A DNA stretch of 64,000 nt from Thorsellia kenyensis (GCF_042432445.1 NZ_JBHLXE010000013.1:1-64000), one strand, 5' to 3'; numbered from the stretch's first letter, positions 9,639-17,780 are shown. The notes: generated from the sequence alone by a model not told the origin. Translations and numbers: made by a program.

Positions 9639-9678
9639 ATGACAATTTATTGGATTTTTTATGACACTTTAGTGACAC
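9639..9678 (-). promoter_or_regulatory. PhoB box and promoter upstream of phnG
   Basis: On the minus strand two half-sites, GTGTCAC (9678-9672) and GTGTCAT (9667-9661), are separated by 4 bases, the 11-bp spacing of a PhoB box. A third TTGTCAT lies at 9645-9639, exactly 22 bp (two periods) further on. A possible -10, TAAATT (9649-9644), sits 11 bp past the second half-site and overlaps the third. This places a phosphate-starvation promoter inside the phn cluster, between phnE2 and phnG. Confidence 0.75.
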
Positions 9679-9793
9679 TTAATACATGTTAAAGCCAAAG
9701 TGTATAAAAACTAAGTGGAATTGACTATCTTTCGTTAACCTCATGATAAATAAGTAGAAGTAAAGCTAACTTATACATAAAAGAAGGGTAAAA

Positions 9794-9844
9794 ATGCAAG
9801 CACGTCTCTTTCCATCAGGCGATAAAAAGAGACTAAAAACTTAA
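9794..9844 (+). other. Possible 16-codon ORF containing a hairpin, in the phnE2-phnG gap
   Basis: On the plus strand AAGAAGGG precedes ATG at 9794, and 16 codons follow (MQARLFPSGDKKRLKT) to TAA at 9842-9844. The same stretch contains an 8-bp inverted repeat, GTCTCTTT at 9804-9811 and AAAGAGAC at 9826-9833, lying just past the phnE2 stop. It could be a processing or termination hairpin for phnCDE1E2, though no U-run follows directly, or by chance an ORF. I see nothing else between 9432 and 9876 apart from the PhoB box. Confidence 0.25.
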
Positions 9845-9876
9845 CTACCGATGCACGCTATAATTAATCAAAGAAG

Positions 9877-10779
9877 TTATACACTTGGCGCTGTAAAAAT
9901 AGGCACTTCTTCACCTATGATATATTTTCGCCTTAGTATTGATGAAAGCTTGTCTATCAACATCACAACAATCACGAGTATTAATGTAATAAACATCACA
10001 ATATCCCAATTCCAAAGCCTCATATTTTCAGCATAGACGAGCCCAATACCACCAGCACCAACAAAGCCTAATACAGATGCTGACCGAGTGTTAGATTCTA
10101 ATTGATACAAAGTCAGTGCAAGAAATGCTGGGAAAGATTGAGTGAAAATTCCAAATCGATGAGTTTGAAGGCTATTTGCTCCTAAAGAAATAAGCCCTTT
10201 TGTAGGTCTCTTTTCTACTGCTTCATGCCCTTCAGCATACAATTTTCCGAAAACGCCGATATCTTGGACGATTATCGCAAGACTACCCGCAAGTGGGCCT
10301 AATCCAACAGCCCTAACAAAAATGAGCCCCCAAATAGCCATATCTACACCTCGACAAACATCGAAAAAACGTCTAACCAACATCGCTATTAATTTGAAAG
10401 CACCTTTATTCATTATATTTCTTGCCGCCATAAATGAAAGAGGTAATGCGATAAACGATGCAGTGAACGTTCCGATGAAAACAATCCCAAAAGTTATAGC
10501 TATTTGTTCGAAGATATAGATAACTGGCCAATTTTGCACATCTTTCCAAATAAACATATTAGCAAAGTAACCGAATACTGAGTAACTGCCTTTGATAAAC
10601 ATTTCAAACTCTACGCCGTAAGTAAATAAGAAATATAAATAATACAAAAGCATCAGCAAAACAGATACCATAAAAAAGAAAAGATATTTTTTAGGCCTTT
10701 GAAAAATTTTTAGGTGCTCTTTTTCAATCCTATCAATTTCAATGGCTGTTATTTCTTTTGAGAAAAAAAATGCCGTCAT
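9877..10779 (-). CDS. phnE: Phosphonate ABC transporter permease PhnE (second copy)
   Basis: A 300-residue inner-membrane permease with several hydrophobic helices and the ABC-permease coupling-loop pattern near GLISLGANSLQTHRFGIF. The family segments VDMAIWGLIFVRAVGLGPLAG and VLGFVGAGGIG confirm PhnE. It follows the other phnE gene by 28 nt; in many bacteria two different PhnE proteins form the heterodimeric channel served by PhnC and PhnD. It is the last gene of the transport operon, 445 nt before phnG. Confidence 0.93.
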   Translation of the reverse strand: MTAFFFSKEITAIEIDRIEKEHLKIFQRPKKYLFFFMVSVLLMLLYYLYFLFTYGVEFEMFIKGSYSVFGYFANMFIWKDVQNWPVIYIFEQIAITFGIVFIGTFTASFIALPLSFMAARNIMNKGAFKLIAMLVRRFFDVCRGVDMAIWGLIFVRAVGLGPLAGSLAIIVQDIGVFGKLYAEGHEAVEKRPTKGLISLGANSLQTHRFGIFTQSFPAFLALTLYQLESNTRSASVLGFVGAGGIGLVYAENMRLWNWDIVMFITLILVIVVMLIDKLSSILRRKYIIGEEVPIFTAPSV

Positions 10780-10807
10780 AATTTAACCTTTTCGACAATA
10801 AATACAA

Positions 10808-11704
10808 TTAAGTTTGCTTAAGTGGTTCGGCTTTGTACTCCAACTGATTTCCTTCAACGACAAGTTGGCGCAATTTACCTGATAGTGAATCGATTAAGGT
10901 GACCACTAAAATAATAATCAATAAAGTTATACTCACTTGATCATAACGATCCAACTTTATTGAAAGCATAAGCTCTTGACCTATTCCTCCTGCACCAACT
11001 ATGCCTAATATAGTAGATTGCCTAAAATTCACTTCAAAACGCATAAATGTATAAGCAATAACTAAAGGTTTGATTTGAGTCCATACACCATATCTTAGTT
11101 GGGCTATTCCATTGGCTCCTGTTGCTTGAAGACCCTTAACTGGTTTATCTGAAGTTGTTTCTATCGCTTCATAAAAAAGTTTTGTCAAACTCCCTATCGC
11201 ATGAATTGTTAATGCTAAAAACCCCGCAAAAGGACCGATACCAAACGCCATAACAAACATAAATGCAAAAGCAACCTCTGGCATTGTCCTCATAAACGCA
11301 ACCAAAAATCGAATAGGCATTTTTATCCATAGCGGAGTAGGTGTATTTTCAGCAGCTAAAAAAGCAAAAAAAATAGCGATTATGGCAGAAATTAATGTTG
11401 CTGCTAAAGCGATATTCAATGTTTCCCAAACCAGAGGGAGTTGAATAGGTAAACGGTATCCCCAATAAGCTAAAGAACCTTCAGTTTTTGTATCAGAAAA
11501 CAGACTATTCCATGAAAGTTTAGGGATAATATCGATAATGTAATCAAAAAACTTAGGAAGTCCTTCATAAATTTTAACGAGGCTAAATTCAGCAAGATAG
11601 CCAGACGTAAAATATAATATTAAAAAAAGAAGAGACCAAATATAAGCCTCTCTTTTTTGTTTAGTCCTGATTTTATGATAGTACTGATTAAATGGCATAT
11701 TCAA
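10808..11704 (-). CDS. phnE: Phosphonate ABC transporter permease PhnE (first copy)
   Basis: A 298-residue multi-helix permease with a charged N-terminal cytoplasmic stretch and the PhnE segments TMPEVAFAFMFVMAFGIGPFAG and STILGIVGAGGIGQELM. The EAxxxxxxxxxG coupling-loop region reads AIETTSDKPVKGLQATGANG. It is clearly paralogous to the next permease but divergent, so the two probably form a heterodimer. It lies 73 nt after phnD. Substrate would be phosphonates, with PhnD specificity deciding which. Confidence 0.93.
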   Translation of the reverse strand: MNMPFNQYYHKIRTKQKREAYIWSLLFLILYFTSGYLAEFSLVKIYEGLPKFFDYIIDIIPKLSWNSLFSDTKTEGSLAYWGYRLPIQLPLVWETLNIALAATLISAIIAIFFAFLAAENTPTPLWIKMPIRFLVAFMRTMPEVAFAFMFVMAFGIGPFAGFLALTIHAIGSLTKLFYEAIETTSDKPVKGLQATGANGIAQLRYGVWTQIKPLVIAYTFMRFEVNFRQSTILGIVGAGGIGQELMLSIKLDRYDQVSITLLIIILVVTLIDSLSGKLRQLVVEGNQLEYKAEPLKQT

Positions 11705-11777
11705 ATCCTTAAATAGAGCAGAGTCACTGCCCTACTTTTTTTCATACTCAATATCTATAAGTTAATCAGGATTCAGA

Positions 11778-12719
11778 TTAACCTCTTCCTGAAGCTGCCT
11801 GTTTTAATTCAATAATCGGTTTATACTCGTCTATACTGGTCGAATCAATATGCATTTTTCCAGCAACAGCTTTGATAAAGCAAGGATGATCTTCTTTATC
11901 TAAGCTTTTAATTGCTTCTACAACTTGTGCTTTAAATTCAGGATCTAATTTATTAGAAACCAGTATAGGTCCATTAGGTATTAGAGGCGATTGCCAAATA
12001 ATACGGATATCTTTCATCAAATTCGGATAGCCATTTCTAATCATTCTATCAAATGCCCCGGTGTTATAGCCTTTATCGTAATCACCCACCATAGATGACC
12101 AGGTTACTGCAGCATCAAATTGCCCATTCAGTACACCGACAATATCTTGTTCATGCCCCCCTGAAAAAGAGACTGCATTAAAATAATTGTTATATTTATC
12201 ATCAAAATCTCCCCCAAATTGCTTTTTAAATTCATTATCAGGGATCAAAAATCCCGATGTTGAATCTGCTTCAGCAAAACCAATATGTTTACCTTTTAAG
12301 TCTGCAAGCGTTTGGTATGGACTCTCAGCTTTTACAATCATAACTGAGTGATATCCACGGGATAAATCTTCGTCATCTACGGTTATTCCTACTATATCTA
12401 CGGCGTTTGGATCTTTAAGATAGACTGTTGCATAAGATGAGGGAGACATAGATAAAACAACATCAACTGTACCACCCAATAGCCCTTGTATAACACCTGC
12501 ATAATCAGAAGCATTCCTTAATTTGGTCTCTACATTCAATTTTTTGTCAAAAAAATCTTTCACACACTGATTGTCACCAATTTGCTGCGTCGAATTTTGT
12601 CCACCAAGAATACCGAGATTAAGTTCCCTCTTCTCCTCTGCGTGAGCATAGGTACTTAACATGCTACCTATAAGAAAAGAGCCAACTAATTTTATTTTTA
12701 AAAGACGATGTTTTTTCAT
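11778..12719 (-). CDS. phnD: PhnD, periplasmic phosphonate-binding protein
   Basis: A 313-residue solute-binding protein. Residues 1-27 form a signal peptide with a KKHR basic start, hydrophobic core and AHA cleavage motif. The mature part begins EEKRELNLGILGG, and the ligand pocket elements SPSSYATVY and STSGFLIPD typical of PhnD are present. It delivers phosphonates to the PhnE1/E2 channel. It lies 36 nt after phnC and 73 nt before the first phnE. Confidence 0.94.
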   Translation of the reverse strand: MKKHRLLKIKLVGSFLIGSMLSTYAHAEEKRELNLGILGGQNSTQQIGDNQCVKDFFDKKLNVETKLRNASDYAGVIQGLLGGTVDVVLSMSPSSYATVYLKDPNAVDIVGITVDDEDLSRGYHSVMIVKAESPYQTLADLKGKHIGFAEADSTSGFLIPDNEFKKQFGGDFDDKYNNYFNAVSFSGGHEQDIVGVLNGQFDAAVTWSSMVGDYDKGYNTGAFDRMIRNGYPNLMKDIRIIWQSPLIPNGPILVSNKLDPEFKAQVVEAIKSLDKEDHPCFIKAVAGKMHIDSTSIDEYKPIIELKQAASGRG

Positions 12720-12755
12720 GTTTTATCCTTATGCTAGATTTAAATGTTTTGTTTG

Positions 12756-13637
12756 CTATTTTATTTCTGTTATTTCATCACCATACAATTGGTGTAAAAT
12801 GTCTTCAGTTAAGTTATTTGGATGACCATCAAATATCAATTCTCCTTTAGCCAAACCAATCACACGAGTACAATATTGCTTAACGAGTTCAATTGAGTGG
12901 AGATTGATAAGTACAGGTATTCCCCCTTGAGCCACTTTACCTAAGGCATCCATTATTCGATGCGTATTTTTAGGATCTAAAGAAGCAACTGGTTCATCTG
13001 CAAGTAATAGTGAAGGATTTTGCATAAGAGCTCTACAGATAGCGACTCGCTGCATCTGCCCACCTGAAAGATTTTCTGCCCGCTGTAATGCATGGGGCAG
13101 CATATTTAACCATTCAAGTAACCGAATGGCTTTTACTCTATCTTCTTTGGAGAACTGTTTGAAAAAAGATTTAATCGTAGGAGTGTCACTTAAGCGTCCT
13201 AACAACACATTGGTTATCACATCTAATCTAGGTACTAGACAGAAATCTTGGAATATAGTTGCGCAAGTAGAACGCCATTGGCGCATTTCTTTTGAATTAA
13301 ATTCTATGATATTTTTAGTTTTTTCTGCATAATAGATTTCTCCACTTGTGGCATCTATACTGCCATTTAATACATGCAGAAGCGTAGATTTACCCGCACC
13401 TGAGCGTCCAATCATCGCAACATACTCACCTGAGTGCAGAGTAAAAGAAATATTCTTTAAGACTGGTTGTTCGCCATTTTTATGGTATGACTTAGTTAAC
13501 TGCTTAACTTCCAGTATTTTTTTTGCGTTTGCAGCTAATTGATGTGAAGATATTTTTCCCATTAACATAGGGTTTTGATGGGAGTACATTCCATAATTGT
13601 CTTGACTGCCATCATTAAATTGTAATGCGTGTTGCAT
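12756..13637 (-). CDS. phnC: PhnC, ATPase of the phosphonate importer
   Basis: A 293-residue ABC ATPase with Walker A GRSGAGKST (77-85), signature LSGGQMQRVAICR and Walker B LLLADEPVASLD, energising the PhnE permeases. About 40 residues precede the normal PhnC start; the AAGGAG Shine-Dalgarno eight bases before the first ATG supports the long form. It is the first gene of the phn cluster and sits directly behind a four-repeat PhoB box. Confidence 0.93.
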   Translation of the reverse strand: MQHALQFNDGSQDNYGMYSHQNPMLMGKISSHQLAANAKKILEVKQLTKSYHKNGEQPVLKNISFTLHSGEYVAMIGRSGAGKSTLLHVLNGSIDATSGEIYYAEKTKNIIEFNSKEMRQWRSTCATIFQDFCLVPRLDVITNVLLGRLSDTPTIKSFFKQFSKEDRVKAIRLLEWLNMLPHALQRAENLSGGQMQRVAICRALMQNPSLLLADEPVASLDPKNTHRIMDALGKVAQGGIPVLINLHSIELVKQYCTRVIGLAKGELIFDGHPNNLTEDILHQLYGDEITEIK

Positions 13638-13707
13638 TCTTTACTCCTTAAAACGGTGGGGTGATTAAAATATTAATTAGGACCGCTTGTTTATTTGTTA
13701 CAATCAC

Positions 13708-13763
13708 ATTAAACGCAATTAAAGTGACAAATAAATGAGAATTTTATGAATTTTCTATGACAA
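13708..13763 (-). promoter_or_regulatory. Double PhoB box and -10 element driving phnC
   Basis: Reading the minus strand, four 7-bp half-sites start every 11 bp: TTGTCAT (13763-13757), AATTCAT (13752-13746), TTCTCAT (13741-13735) and TTGTCAC (13730-13724), each separated by 4 AT-rich bases. Outer sites match the PhoB consensus best. Ten bases beyond the last half-site lies TTTAAT (13713-13708), five of six matches to the -10 consensus. This is the spacing of a PhoB-activated promoter lacking a normal -35, and it points at phnC, whose ATG is at 13637. Confidence 0.85.
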
Positions 13764-13918
13764 ACTTCATATCTAAAAACAGTTAAAACTGAAAAACTCC
13801 CTTTTTACCTTTTACACTATTTACTTATTTGTATATTTTTAATATCCCGTCTATACTTAATCACCTAAACCCTAAATACATTATTTATATTTTTTATTGA
13901 TACCTAAAGGAGCTTTAT

Positions 13919-14236
13919 ATGCCATTACTTACCTCACCTATTGACGGTTCTCCAATGAAACAAATCAATCGTTTTGGTATTGAATTAGATATTTGCCCTA
14001 CTAGTGGTGGTGTTTGGTTAGATAAAGGGGAATTGGAAAAATTGATTCAATTCATTCAAGAATCAGCAGAAGAGGATGCTAGACATTTTGCTAGTGCAAA
14101 ACAAGGTAAAGCAGATTATGACGATAATTATTATCGCCGTGAACCTCAAAGAAAATATAGTGACGATGATTACCGTCGTGGCCATTACAAAAAGAAAAGT
14201 GGAATGAGTAGAATTATGGACTTATTTGATTTTTAA
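13919..14236 (+). CDS. Small zf-TFIIB-like protein with degenerate zinc site
   Basis: A 105-residue protein whose first 45 residues match the zf-TFIIB (small zinc-ribbon) family: SPIDGSPM, then a GIELDICPTSGGVWLDKGEL block. In ordinary members two CxxC pairs bind zinc; here only one cysteine is left in the whole domain, so zinc binding is doubtful. The remainder is a charged, tyrosine-rich tail (DDNYYRREPQRKYSDDDYRR). AAAGGAG lies upstream of the ATG. Function of the family is unknown. It is convergent with arsC. Confidence 0.8.
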   Translation: MPLLTSPIDGSPMKQINRFGIELDICPTSGGVWLDKGELEKLIQFIQESAEEDARHFASAKQGKADYDDNYYRREPQRKYSDDDYRRGHYKKKSGMSRIMDLFDF

Positions 14237-14245
14237 TCATTAAAG

Positions 14246-14301
14246 CCCACAAGTTTTTACAATAAGCTCTTTGTGGGATATACTCAAAATAAGAGCTTAT
14301 T
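14246..14301 (+). terminator. Overlapping hairpins between convergent genes
   Basis: Two stems are possible: CCCACAA (14246-14252) with TTGTGGG (14271-14277), and AATAAGCTCT (14261-14270) with AGAGCTTATT (14292-14301). The second arm-pair begins inside the loop of the first, so the two could interchange. A T-rich run follows on the plus strand. It probably ends transcription of the zf-TFIIB gene and possibly of arsC from the other side. Confidence 0.6.
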
Positions 14302-14312
14302 TATTTTGATAT

Positions 14313-14744
14313 TTATTTTTTATTACCATCCTTGTCTATCATTAACTCCCCATCTTCTTTAAAATAAGGTCCCGCGGGCCAAACTTCTAAGATTGAAAGC
14401 ACTTCTTCACTAGGTCGGCACATTTTAACGCCAAGATTCGTTTTCACAATCGGACGATTAACTAAAATAGGATTCTCTAACATAGCAATTAAAATATCTT
14501 CTTCAGTTACTCCTTCTTCTGTTAGCCCTAATTCAACAGCAGGCGTTTTATTTATTCGTAAGGCCATTTTAGCTGTTAAACCTGCTTCTTGGAGTAAAGA
14601 TTTAAGCTCATCTAAGTTCCATCCCTTAGAGAGATAATCGATAATAGTAACGTCATAACTAGCGTCTTGAAGGACTTTAAGTACATTTCTAGAAGTACCA
14701 CATTTCGGATTATGATAAATCGTTGCTGTATAGGTTTTGTTCAT
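14313..14744 (-). CDS. arsC: ArsC, glutaredoxin-dependent arsenate reductase
   Basis: A 143-residue protein of the plasmid R773 ArsC type, which reduces arsenate to arsenite with glutaredoxin and glutathione. The catalytic motif NPKCGTSRN has Cys15, and the basic residues of the family (RP in NRPIVKT, and CRPSEEV) are present. It appears intact, but the exporter gene before it on the same strand is broken, so its product arsenite would have no local route out. Confidence 0.92.
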   Translation of the reverse strand: MNKTYTATIYHNPKCGTSRNVLKVLQDASYDVTIIDYLSKGWNLDELKSLLQEAGLTAKMALRINKTPAVELGLTEEGVTEEDILIAMLENPILVNRPIVKTNLGVKMCRPSEEVLSILEVWPAGPYFKEDGELMIDKDGNKK

Positions 14745-14861
14745 ATCTTCTCCAGTTGATAGTATGATATATAATTTACGCTTACATAAATTTCGCCACT
14801 GCTTTAAAAAAATAATAATGAAACATGAATGCGTTAATGGTACTAAAATAATTTGTATAAG

Positions 14862-15413
14862 TTACGTTTTTTCTTTGGGAAGCCAATGCCAGGTTTTATT
14901 GGCAAAAGCAACTAAGGATAACATCCCGGGTACTTTAACTAACACACCAACTACTATCGCTAATGGTGCGCCTGATTTCAGTCCAAACAGTGATATCGCA
15001 AGAGCAACAGCTAACTTAAAAAAATTCGACGTACCAATCATGCAGGCTGGGGCAGCAAGCTTATGAGAAAGTTTTATCCTTTTAGCAAAAAAATACGAAA
15101 TTAAAAAAATACCACAGGTTTGTATTAAAAAAGGTATAACAATTAATACAATCGCAAGTGGATTAATTATTATAGTTCGCGTTTGAAAATCAGAAATCAA
15201 AATTACAGTAGCTAGAAGCCTTAATATAGCGAATGGTTTTGTTCTGCGATTAAATTCATGCCATGGCCTCGTATCGTTGAATTTATCTAAATAGTGTCTA
15301 GCTAAGATACCAAATACGAGGAGCAATAATACATTAAGAATAACCGAAATCAATAGTGTTTTCCATGGTACCGTAATTTCTGTCATCCCTAATAAAAAAC
15401 CAAGCAAAGGCGA
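14862..15413 (-). pseudogene. 3' part of a disrupted Acr3 arsenite exporter gene
   Basis: About 184 codons reading in frame to the stop at 14862 match the C-terminal half of Acr3 permeases (BASS superfamily), including APACMIGTSNFF and GVLVKVPGMLSL. Homology begins at SPLLGFLLG near 15413, and an in-frame stop lies directly upstream, at the junction with transposon DNA. Two positions that are normally glutamate (SNFFEL and VLVEVP in typical Acr3) are lysine here. The 5' part is found at 15986-16310. This is one gene split by the ISAs1 remnant; the central portion (roughly 60-70 codons) is missing. Confidence 0.88.
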
Positions 15414-15985
15414 TTACACGATGTGCATAAAGAACAATCATAAAAATTGAAAGAGGAAATCGCGGCTTATTTCCATAAAATCCGTAGAAAAAATCCTAGT
15501 ATGATAGCCCCAACTCAAACCATAGAAAAAGGACATGGCCGAATAGAAACGAGAACTTGTCATCAATTAAGAGTGAGTGAATGGATAAGCGAATCTCCTA
15601 AATGGGCGGGGATCCAGAGTGTGATAGAGATTACCAGGGAACATTTGAATATGAAATCAGAAAAATCAGAAACCGAAACGTTCTATTGCATCAGCTCACG
15701 GCATGTTGATATCAAAGAAACGGCTGAATCAATAAGAAATCATTGGGGAGTGGAAAACAAAGCCCATTGGATTCTTGATGTATGTTTTAAGGAAGATGAT
15801 AGCCGTATCAGAAGTGAAGATGGAGTAGAAAATGTTGCTCTAATTAAACGCTTTTGCCTTAATTTATGCAAGCTCCTTCCTAGAAATGACAGTATGGTTG
15901 GTAAAATAAAACAATGTGGCTGGAGCGAAAGATTCTGAACCGAAGTGATTTTTGGTTAATTAGGAAAAAGTATGCGTTTGCCCTG
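15414..15985 (+). mobile_element. 5'-truncated ISAs1-family element
   Basis: The transposase fragment at 15447-15938 (163 residues, plus a few codons upstream broken by a stop at 15438-15440) ends in the ISAs1 or H-repeat C-terminal signature: HWGVENKAHWILDVCFKEDD followed by SRIRSEDGVENVALIKR. Beyond the stop, the sequence ends in TATGCGTTTGCCCTG at 15971-15985, a plausible right inverted repeat; no matching left end is present at the other junction. The N-terminal part of the transposase, with the first catalytic acidic residues, is gone, so it cannot move by itself. Confidence 0.85.
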
Positions 15986-16310
15986 TTTTGTTAATGGGTT
16001 CAAACCAAAATAAGCTTAAAAAATAGCTAACCCAATAGCACCATAGAAAATGGTTTTATTAACCAATTAATGAACTATGTCAAAATTAACCCACCAGTTT
16101 TTCTGCCCACATATTTTACGACGGAAAAATTTATTTCACCATCACAGGAAAAATCATAAGTCAAATCAAAACAGCCACAATAAGATTGACATGAGCCTAC
16201 TCTATTGATGCTAAGATTTAAAAGAGGTTCGGATTAAACTGGGCTAAAATAACACTTAGTAGAATCGCTAATGCGACCCATAGCGATAAGAATCTTTCAA
16301 AAACACCCAT
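15986..16310 (-). pseudogene. 5' part of the disrupted Acr3 gene
   Basis: ATG at 16310 begins MGVFERFLSLWVALAILLSV, the typical Acr3 N-terminus, followed by a stop at 16220-16218. Homology continues past it: frames read INFSVVKYVGRKTGGLILT, then INWLIKPFSMVLLGLAIF, and AYFGLNPL up to the transposon end at 15985. Several stops and probable frameshifts show decay since the insertion. With the piece at 14862-15413 this would have been an acr3-arsC operon on the minus strand. Confidence 0.82.
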
Positions 16311-16539
16311 TTTTTACATATGTTAGATAAATCGAATTTACGAACATTACCTACCATGCATTCCACTTCCGAAAAGCACCAAATGCGATTTTTTTCATAA
16401 GACGAGAGGCCTAGATTTAAAACTAAAAGTAAAGTTAAAGGAAAAGGAAAACTGAGTCGACATTACCAATAAATCTTAACATTATGATTATACTTGCTTA
16501 ATTCTTTTATTAAAGTTCAAGAGGAATAACCACAAATTA

Positions 16540-16740
16540 ACCCGGTCAATGCTAAAAATGTGATTTATCGAGCAGAGCAAAGGATCCTAAATCTGATATA
16601 GATTCTTTTATAAATTCTGTTCAAACGTTTTAAAACTGATATTATCAATACCAGCGATACCAACATTCTCCTTAACAAGTTGTCAAGCTGTTAATACATC
16701 GTTCCAAATAATTTTAAAAGTTTTTGTTCTATTCAATTAT
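16540..16740 (-). pseudogene. Relic of a group II intron-type reverse transcriptase
   Basis: On the minus strand one frame reads IIWNDVLTA, stop, QLVKENVGIAGIDNISFKTF, EQNL, stop, KNLYQI, stop, DPLLCS. This resembles the N-terminal RT region of bacterial group II intron proteins, which have a K-x-N-x-G-x-x-G-x-D motif followed by F, L and the LY.LW..L.SG.Y segment. At least three in-frame stops make it nonfunctional. No intron RNA domain V was recognised nearby. The identification rests on this short match only. Confidence 0.5.
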
Positions 16741-17296
16741 TTCTTCCTCTAAGATGAACTATTGACAAAACACTCAATAATTCAATAAGAATTCATTAAA
16801 TTCAATCCGCTTGATCAAATTTTGATTGTCCCCCAATCCTACGAGTTGATATATAAAGGTTAAAAAATAATTATAAAATTAAAATATAGCAGGAAAAGAT
16901 GTATTTATAGGCAGAAAAACTTAGATTAAATAGGATAAGGTTCTAAAACAGATCGTTTATCAAACAAATTATTAATAAGAATACTAACTTGATTTTATTT
17001 GTGTACAAATAACCATATCCTTAATTGATGGCTTAAAATATAGTCTAGGAAATGTAATTATCACACTATTCCGATTGCGCAGTCAAAATTTTTGATGTTA
17101 TTAATCAAAAAAGAAGAGTAACACATTTTTAAAAATTAAGTTAATATATTTTCACTTTCGGTAGTTGCTCAAATTTAAAAGCAGGCCTAGAAAGTTTAGG
17201 TGTTAAAAAAATAAGATTTTTTAAATAAACTCAAATCTTTTAATTTTTAACAAATCAAAATAATTTAAATCAAACAAAATAAATAATAGGTAAGAT
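16741..17296. other. Gene-free stretch, no clear content
   Basis: Very AT-rich sequence without an open frame of useful length on either strand. It lies between the reverse transcriptase relic and the DUF1471 gene and may be decayed coding DNA, but I cannot assign any of it. Confidence 0.4.
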
Positions 17297-17551
17297 ATGA
17301 AATCTGTAAAATTTATTATCCCAGCAATCCTCACTACTTTATTAACATTTAATGTATTTGCAGCACAAGAAGTTAAAACTGCTAATGGCGAAAAAATTAA
17401 AACTGTAAGTGCTACAAGCTATGTAAGTATAGATGATGCTGTTAAACAACTTTCTGATAAAGCAGATAAAGCTGGCGGTACATCCTTTAAAATCATCTCA
17501 GTTAATAATCGTGAAAATAGAGTAAGAGCGACTGCTATAGTATATAAATAA
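17297..17551 (+). CDS. DUF1471 (YdgH/BhsA/McbA-like) small exported protein
   Basis: An 84-residue protein with a signal peptide (residues 1-22, ending FAA) and a single DUF1471 domain. The pattern agrees with E. coli BhsA and McbA: AQEVKTANGEKIKTVSA near the mature N-terminus, a central LSDKADKAGGTSFKI and a terminal TAIVYK. Such proteins are periplasmic or outer-membrane associated and respond to stress, but their mechanism is not known. The gene stands alone, with TAGGTAAG as a weak ribosome site and a hairpin downstream at 17781-17808. Confidence 0.85.
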   Translation: MKSVKFIIPAILTTLLTFNVFAAQEVKTANGEKIKTVSATSYVSIDDAVKQLSDKADKAGGTSFKIISVNNRENRVRATAIVYK

Positions 17552-17780
17552 TATTTATTATAATGTTATAGTGCCATTTAATTGTTATTTTAATTACTAA
17601 CTTAGGGTATCATTTGAAATTTTAATTCACCATTTGATCTATGGAATACATATTAAAAGGATTTAAAGTTTATTATTTAAAAAATAATTAAATGGTACCA
17701 ACAAAAAGTAAAATCAATAAAATAAATATAAAATAATAGAATATACTTTATATTTTCATCAATTAAATATCTATTAATGC

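Noticed and set aside
9432..9876. A hidden phnF or other regulator gene in the phnE2-phnG gap
   Set aside because: All six frames contain stops and no winged-helix pattern is visible; only short frames exist.
14737..15066. 109-codon plus-strand ORF over arsC end and acr3
   Set aside because: It lies antisense to clear Acr3 coding sequence, has no ribosome site and no recognisable domain.
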